Shown here one piece after another: positions 7,141 to 10,044 of a DNA stretch of 10,044 bases. Position 1 is the stretch's first letter. The number at the start of each line of letters is the position of its first letter. The stretch lies in the NCBI GenBank assembly GCA_016210705.1, contig JACQTR010000042.1, forward strand, positions 1-10,044. Direction: 5' to 3'. The position numbers were made by a program, and so were the translations under genes. This DNA is from Chloroflexota bacterium. GTDB taxonomy: Bacteria; Chloroflexota; Dehalococcoidia; JACQTR01. A model generated the notes under the pieces. The model ran no database searches. It saw nothing but the letters and a program-made list of their open reading frames with translations, and had not been told where the DNA came from.

Positions 7141-7643
7141 TATTCTACCTTCGATGCCGAGCTGTGATCGGTAGTTCTACCCTTAAGAATGTCCGCCGCA
7201 TGGGTAAGAACGGGCAAAATAGCCTCCAACCCCTCGGCAACTCCTTTGGGACTGCCAGGAAGGTTAACAATCAAGCACTGACCTCGTATACCGGCCACGC
7301 CACGGCTTAGCATGGCGTAGGGAGTTTGCTTCAACCCTTCTGCCCGCATAACCTCAGCCAGCCCAGGCACTACCCTATCTACTACCGCCAAGGTGGCTTC
7401 TGGGGTGACATCCCGAGGCCCTAAACCCGTGCCTCCTGTAGTAATTATAACGTCCACGTCTCCTCTATCCGCCCACTCCTTCAGTTTGGCGCTAATGATG
7501 GGGCCTTCATCGGGTACGATGCCATATTCTACCACTTGAGCCTCGAGGCGGGACACCATCTGCCGAATTACATCGCCGCTGGCATCTATCCGCTCCCCCC
7601 GAAAACCCATATCGCTGATGGTGAGGATAGCCACAGTAAACAC
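7140..7643 (-). CDS. Molybdenum cofactor biosynthesis protein, MogA/MoaB family
   Basis: Proteins of this fold bind molybdopterin; MogA-type members adenylylate it before molybdate insertion. The 167-residue sequence has the family landmarks: the strand and start of the pterin site (VAILTISD, 4-11), IDASGD (19-24), IITTGGTGLGPRDVTPEAT (split 66-84) with the invariant Asp78, and LIVNLPGSPKG (124-134). The length fits a stand-alone single-domain enzyme rather than MoeA. Sequence alone does not say whether it is a true MogA or a MoaB. The start is GTG at 7643, 3 bases after the murE stop, with GGAG seven bases away; the stop overlaps the trmD start. Its place between murE and trmD, away from other cofactor genes, suggests it is carried along in a housekeeping operon. 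It implies the host makes molybdenum or tungsten enzymes. Confidence 0.93.
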   Translation of the reverse strand: MFTVAILTISDMGFRGERIDASGDVIRQMVSRLEAQVVEYGIVPDEGPIISAKLKEWADRGDVDVIITTGGTGLGPRDVTPEATLAVVDRVVPGLAEVMRAEGLKQTPYAMLSRGVAGIRGQCLIVNLPGSPKGVAEGLEAILPVLTHAADILKGRTTDHSSASKVE

Positions 7644-7646
7644 CGC

Positions 7647-9161
7647 CTAACTCCACAAGGCTTCTAGAGCCTTCTGGGCCACCTCTTTTTCATCCCAGGG
7701 TATGTCCTCGCTGCCGATGAGAAGGCTACTCTCGTGGCCCATCCCCGCCAACAACACCACATCTCCATCACCAGCTAAGCTTAAAGCATGGGCAATAGCT
7801 TGACGCCGATCGATTATTTTTTCGTAATCCCGACCCACCACCTTTCCCTCCGCCCTCAGACCAGCCTCGATTTCGGTGATAATGTCCGCAGGGTCCTCGC
7901 TGCGAGGGTCGTCAGTGGTGAGGACAGAGTAGTCGGCCAGTTCGCCTGCCACCTGTCCCATACCCCAACGCCGCCCCCGATCCCGCTCCCCAGCACAACC
8001 AAAAACGACCATGAGACGCCTTTGGGTTTGAGGGCGAAGAGCTACCAATGCTTGGCGCAAGGCGTCGGGACTATGGGCAAAGTCCACGATAACTGGGAAG
8101 GATTGCCCTACGTCCACCCTCTCCATACGGCCGGGGATGCAACTCACCGCCTCCAGGGCATTTTTGATCGCGACTAAATCCACCCCCTGAGAATAAGCCA
8201 CGGCGGCGGCGGCCAAAGCATTGCTGATATTAAAATCCCCCGCCAGCTTCCAACATACTGTGATCTCTTCTTCAGCGGTGGCGATGGTAAACCGAGTCTC
8301 CACGCCTTGGCGTTGGATATCCTTAGCCATTACGGTCGCTGGGCCACCCAGACTAAAGCTTATCACTTCCACTGGACAGAGGGCCTTTAGCTCTTCAAAA
8401 TACCTGTCATTGGCGTTTATGACGCCAACCTTCTTTATTCCTTTGGAAAAGGTATCCCCCAATAGGAGAAAGAGCTTAGATTTGTCTCTAAAATATTGCT
8501 CAATGCTCTGATGAAAATCTAGATGATCATGGGTAAGGTTAGTAAACACCGCCACATCGTACTCACAGCCTGCCACTCGATCCAAGGCCAGGGCATGGGA
8601 AGAGGTCTCAATTATAGCATAATCGAGGCCTGCCTCCACCATCTCCGCCAACAACCTTTGTATGTCCAGAGATTCAGGGGTGGTATGGTGAGTATCGTTG
8701 GCCCAAGTCCGTTCCCCTACCTTAAAACCCACTGTACTGATGAGGCCCGTGCTGTAGCCCGCTTTCTGCAAAATGGCACTTATAAGATGGACGGTGGTGG
8801 TCTTGCCGTTTGTGCCAGTGACCCCAATGACCTTTAGCCTTCGGGCGGGATGATGATAAAAAGCCGCCGCCAACCACGCCAAGGCCAATCGCGATCGAGG
8901 AACTGCAACCACTGGAACTGAAAAGGTAGACGGCATCGGGTTTCTCTCCAGCCAAGCCTTCTCGATCACCAAGGCTGCGGCCCCTCGAGCCAAGGCGTCG
9001 GGGATAAAGTCATGGCCGTCCACCCGAAATCCAGGTATAGCCACGAAGAGATGCTCTGGTATTACCCGACGTGAGTCGTAGCTTATACCCGTTATCTCCA
9101 CATCGCTAAAGCCCAATGGCTCTAGCCCTCCTTGATCTTTCAAAAGGATAGATAGTTTCAT
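7647..9161 (-). CDS. murE: UDP-MurNAc-tripeptide synthetase (MurE)
   Basis: MurE adds the third amino acid (meso-diaminopimelate, lysine or ornithine, by species) to UDP-MurNAc-L-Ala-D-Glu in the cytoplasm. The 504-residue protein has the three Mur ligase domains: an N-terminal UDP-binding part (SYDSRRV, 27-33), the ATP-binding centre with GVTGTNGKTTT (113-123), TTPES (160-164), HDHLDFH (211-217) and Lys227/229 near the carbamylated lysine site, then GDFNISNALAA (308-318) and GRMERV (344-349). The C-terminal recognition motif is DDPRSEDP (417-424) where diaminopimelate enzymes usually have DNPR. The usual GKGHE is GMGHE (473-477). The third amino acid is therefore uncertain. The start is ATG at 9161, with only a weak GAAG upstream and a predicted 5' leader of roughly 15 bases. 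No murF, mraY or other wall gene follows. Confidence 0.96.
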   Translation of the reverse strand: MKLSILLKDQGGLEPLGFSDVEITGISYDSRRVIPEHLFVAIPGFRVDGHDFIPDALARGAAALVIEKAWLERNPMPSTFSVPVVAVPRSRLALAWLAAAFYHHPARRLKVIGVTGTNGKTTTVHLISAILQKAGYSTGLISTVGFKVGERTWANDTHHTTPESLDIQRLLAEMVEAGLDYAIIETSSHALALDRVAGCEYDVAVFTNLTHDHLDFHQSIEQYFRDKSKLFLLLGDTFSKGIKKVGVINANDRYFEELKALCPVEVISFSLGGPATVMAKDIQRQGVETRFTIATAEEEITVCWKLAGDFNISNALAAAAVAYSQGVDLVAIKNALEAVSCIPGRMERVDVGQSFPVIVDFAHSPDALRQALVALRPQTQRRLMVVFGCAGERDRGRRWGMGQVAGELADYSVLTTDDPRSEDPADIITEIEAGLRAEGKVVGRDYEKIIDRRQAIAHALSLAGDGDVVLLAGMGHESSLLIGSEDIPWDEKEVAQKALEALWS

Positions 9162-9182
9162 GATTTTGTTGCTTCGAAGTGG

Positions 9183-9211
9183 ATGATACAGATTGTATCT
9201 TGACCTGTCAA
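9183..9211 (-). promoter_or_regulatory. SigA-type promoter of the murE operon
   Basis: TTGACA (9206-9211, exact) and TATCAT (9183-9188, five of six) are separated by exactly 17 bases. The predicted start is near 9176, leaving a leader of about 15 bases before the murE ATG. The -35 box begins in the T-run of the rnpB terminator, so the two elements are packed together. This promoter probably drives murE-mogA-trmD-rplS and perhaps priA. Confidence 0.78.
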
Positions 9212-9213
9212 GA
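9185..9213. promoter_or_regulatory. Two abutting palindromes over the murE promoter (candidate operators)
   Basis: GATACA-N3-TGTATC (9185-9199) overlaps the -10 box, and TCTTGAC-N2-GTCAAGA (9198-9213) overlaps the -35 box; both are perfect inverted repeats and share two bases. Dimeric repressors bind such sites, and occupancy would block RNA polymerase. I do not recognise either as a known regulator box. The upstream palindrome is partly forced by the TTGACA hexamer, so an operator role is an inference. Confidence 0.4.
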
Positions 9214-9245
9214 AAAGAGGGCAGTACCTAGGCACCACCCTCTTT
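9209..9245 (-). terminator. Intrinsic terminator of rnpB
   Basis: On the minus strand an 8-bp perfect stem AAAGAGGG/CCCTCTTT (9238-9245 with 9214-9221) continues inward with a few more Watson-Crick and G-T pairs to a short loop around CTAG. It is followed by TTTTCTTG. It lies just past the 3' arm of the RNase P RNA and just before the murE promoter, where a terminator is expected. Confidence 0.75.
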
Positions 9246-9249
9246 AGAC

Positions 9250-9649
9250 CCCAGTGGACCTATAAGCCGAGTTCTGTACCCTAGGCCAGTTACCCAGCCC
9301 AAAGCGGTGACCATCTATCTAGGATGGCGGTTGCCCGCCACCTCCAGCGACCAACCCAAGGGTAGGCCAGGCACCTATAGCCCTTCTATTTGGTCTTGCT
9401 CCGGATGGGGTTTGCCCAGCCGGTGGGTCACCCCACCGCTGGTGAGCTCTTGCCTCACCATTTCACCCTTACCGGCAGGCTAGACCCAACTAAATCTTAG
9501 CTGGCCAAGCCAACGCTGGCGGTATGTTTCTGTGGCACTTTCCGTAGGGTCGCCCCTCCTGGGGGTTACCCAGCATCCCGCCTGGTGGAGCTCGGACTTT
9601 CCTCGGGCCTTTCGCGGGCCCGCGGCCACCCGGCCCACTGAGGTCCACC
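9250..9649 (-). ncRNA. rnpB: RNase P RNA, bacterial type A
   Basis: This is the catalytic RNA that cuts 5' leaders from precursor tRNAs. About 400 bases carry all the conserved regions in order: GAGGAAAGTCCGAGCTC (9588-9604, 5' strand of P4), CCACAGAAA followed by ATACCGCC, GGTAAGGGTGAAA, GCAAGACCAAATAG (9386-9399) and ACAGAACTCGGCTTATA (9261-9277, 3' strand of P4). P1 closes with GTGGACCT (9641-9648) and AGGTCCAC (9254-9261); P2 with GCCGGG and CTCGGC. Helices P14 (CGGTGGG with loop GTGA) and P18 (TGGCGG/CCGCCA with loop GCAA, 9325-9340) with GNRA loops point to type A. Loop L15 reads GGGCAAAC, with GGC in place of the usual GGU that pairs with the tRNA 3' end. Ends are inferred from the promoter and P1, plus or minus a few bases. 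Confidence 0.96.
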
Positions 9650-9654
9650 CTCAG

Positions 9655-9682
9655 TTTATATTGCCTAACTCCTACCCGTCAA
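9655..9682 (-). promoter_or_regulatory. SigA-type promoter of rnpB
   Basis: TTGACG (9677-9682, five of six) and TATAAA (9655-9660, five of six) are separated by 16 bases. The predicted start, about 9648-9650, coincides with the 5' strand of helix P1 of the RNase P RNA, an independent check. The rnhA TGA stop (9679-9681) lies inside the -35 box. Confidence 0.75.
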
Positions 9683-10044
9683 TGGCCCCGAATAGCCTCG
9701 TCGGCAAGACGGTGGGCGCCTACGTTCTGCCCACGGGGAAGATAAATGATGTCGAAGCTAGCAAATCGCCTAGATAAGGCATTCACTCTTTCCCATAAGG
9801 GGCGAAGCTTGTGGCTCCTCACCAGATATTCCCCCCTCACCTGCTTTACTACCAGCTCGGAGTCCATCCCTACCTCCACCTCATCGAACCCCAGCCGAGC
9901 CGCTTCTTCCAAACCCGCGATGAGTGCCAAATATTCGGCCTCGTTATTAGTTACCCAGCCTACGGCCTTAGCTATCTGGCTAATCACCGTCCCCGATTCC
10001 TCAACCCACACCCCTATCGCCCCCGGGCCAGGATTGCCCCGTGA
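9679..10044 (-). CDS. rnhA: Ribonuclease HI family protein, 5' end missing (runs off the right edge)
   Basis: RNase HI cuts the RNA strand of RNA-DNA hybrids such as R-loops and lagging-strand primers. The visible 121 residues begin inside the first strand with SRGNPGPGAIGVWV; the start codon and the first catalytic Asp lie beyond the edge. Visible active-site residues (numbered from the edge) are Glu35 in TNNEAEYLAL and Asp61 in GMDSELVVKQV. In the last motif, normally N-x2-AD-x-LAN-x-A, the sequence is NVGAHRLADEA: His111 occupies the place of the fourth catalytic Asp (Asp134 in E. coli), and the next Asp (115) falls where Asn is common. The short spacing suggests the compact family that lacks the basic handle. 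A GTG at 10011 is internal, not the start. The TGA stop is in the rnpB -35 box. Confidence 0.92.
   Translation of the reverse strand, partial: SRGNPGPGAIGVWVEESGTVISQIAKAVGWVTNNEAEYLALIAGLEEAARLGFDEVEVGMDSELVVKQVRGEYLVRSHKLRPLWERVNALSRRFASFDIIYLPRGQNVGAHRLADEAIRGH

Noticed and set aside
9194..9211. WalR-like direct repeat (TGTATC ... TGTCAA) upstream of murE
   Set aside because: Spacing between the hexamers is 6 rather than 5 and the second half matches poorly; the palindromic reading explains the bases better.
9250..9649. RNase P RNA as the Bacillus-type (type B)
   Set aside because: The P13/P14 arrangement with a GNRA loop and the P18 hairpin with GCAA follow the E. coli (type A) layout, and no P15.1/P5.1-like elements are evident.
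9532..9777. Plus-strand 81-residue open frame across the rnpB and rnhA boundary
   Set aside because: It runs antisense through the conserved RNase P RNA core and the rnhA tail, with no recognisable protein motif.

Overview
This is a compact bacterial housekeeping region with every gene on the minus strand. Reading in the direction of transcription (right to left), the order is: partial rnhA (RNase HI), rnpB (RNase P RNA), murE, mogA/moaB-type gene, trmD, rplS, priA, def, cca/pcnB-type nucleotidyltransferase, secD, and the first 44 codons of secF. No mobile element, CRISPR array, tRNA gene or transferred island is visible, and nearly all the DNA is coding, RNA-coding or promoter.

The organism is a bacterium with SigA-type promoters, Shine-Dalgarno sites and frequent non-ATG starts (GTG for secF, secD, cca and mogA; probable TTG for def). 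The RNase P RNA is of the ancestral type A. Deformylase residues after the EGC motif (a GEL segment, then a DRHGR segment), the SecF GIEFSSGT motif and a long HD-domain nucleotidyltransferase resemble, as far as I recall, Chloroflexota (Dehalococcoidia-like) proteins. Clostridial Firmicutes are the main alternative. This placement is an inference; no search was run.

Transcription seems to be organised in three units. (1) rnpB has its own promoter (TTGACG-N16-TATAAA, 9655-9682), set in the tail of rnhA, and ends in an intrinsic terminator (9209-9245). (2) murE-mogA-trmD-rplS(-priA) starts from TTGACA-N17-TATCAT (9183-9211), which is covered by two abutting palindromes. It is closely packed up to a perfect 13-bp inverted repeat between rplS and priA. 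(3) def-cca-secD-secF starts from a fully consensus SigA promoter (TTGACA-N17-TATAAT, 3448-3476) whose -35 box contains the priA stop codon. Its genes are joined by 4-base GTGA overlaps or a 16-base gap. This promoter also shows that def should start at the TTG at 3398, not the upstream ATG.

The genes cover cell-wall precursor synthesis (murE), molybdenum cofactor (mogA), tRNA processing, modification and 3' end formation (rnpB, trmD, cca), the ribosome (rplS), replication restart and R-loop removal (priA, rnhA), nascent-protein deformylation (def) and protein export (secDF). I see no new multigene system. The points most worth checking are a His in place of the fourth catalytic Asp of RNase HI, the GGC variant of the RNase P L15 loop, the altered amino-acid-recognition motifs of MurE, the double-palindrome murE promoter, and the promoter and start correction at def.
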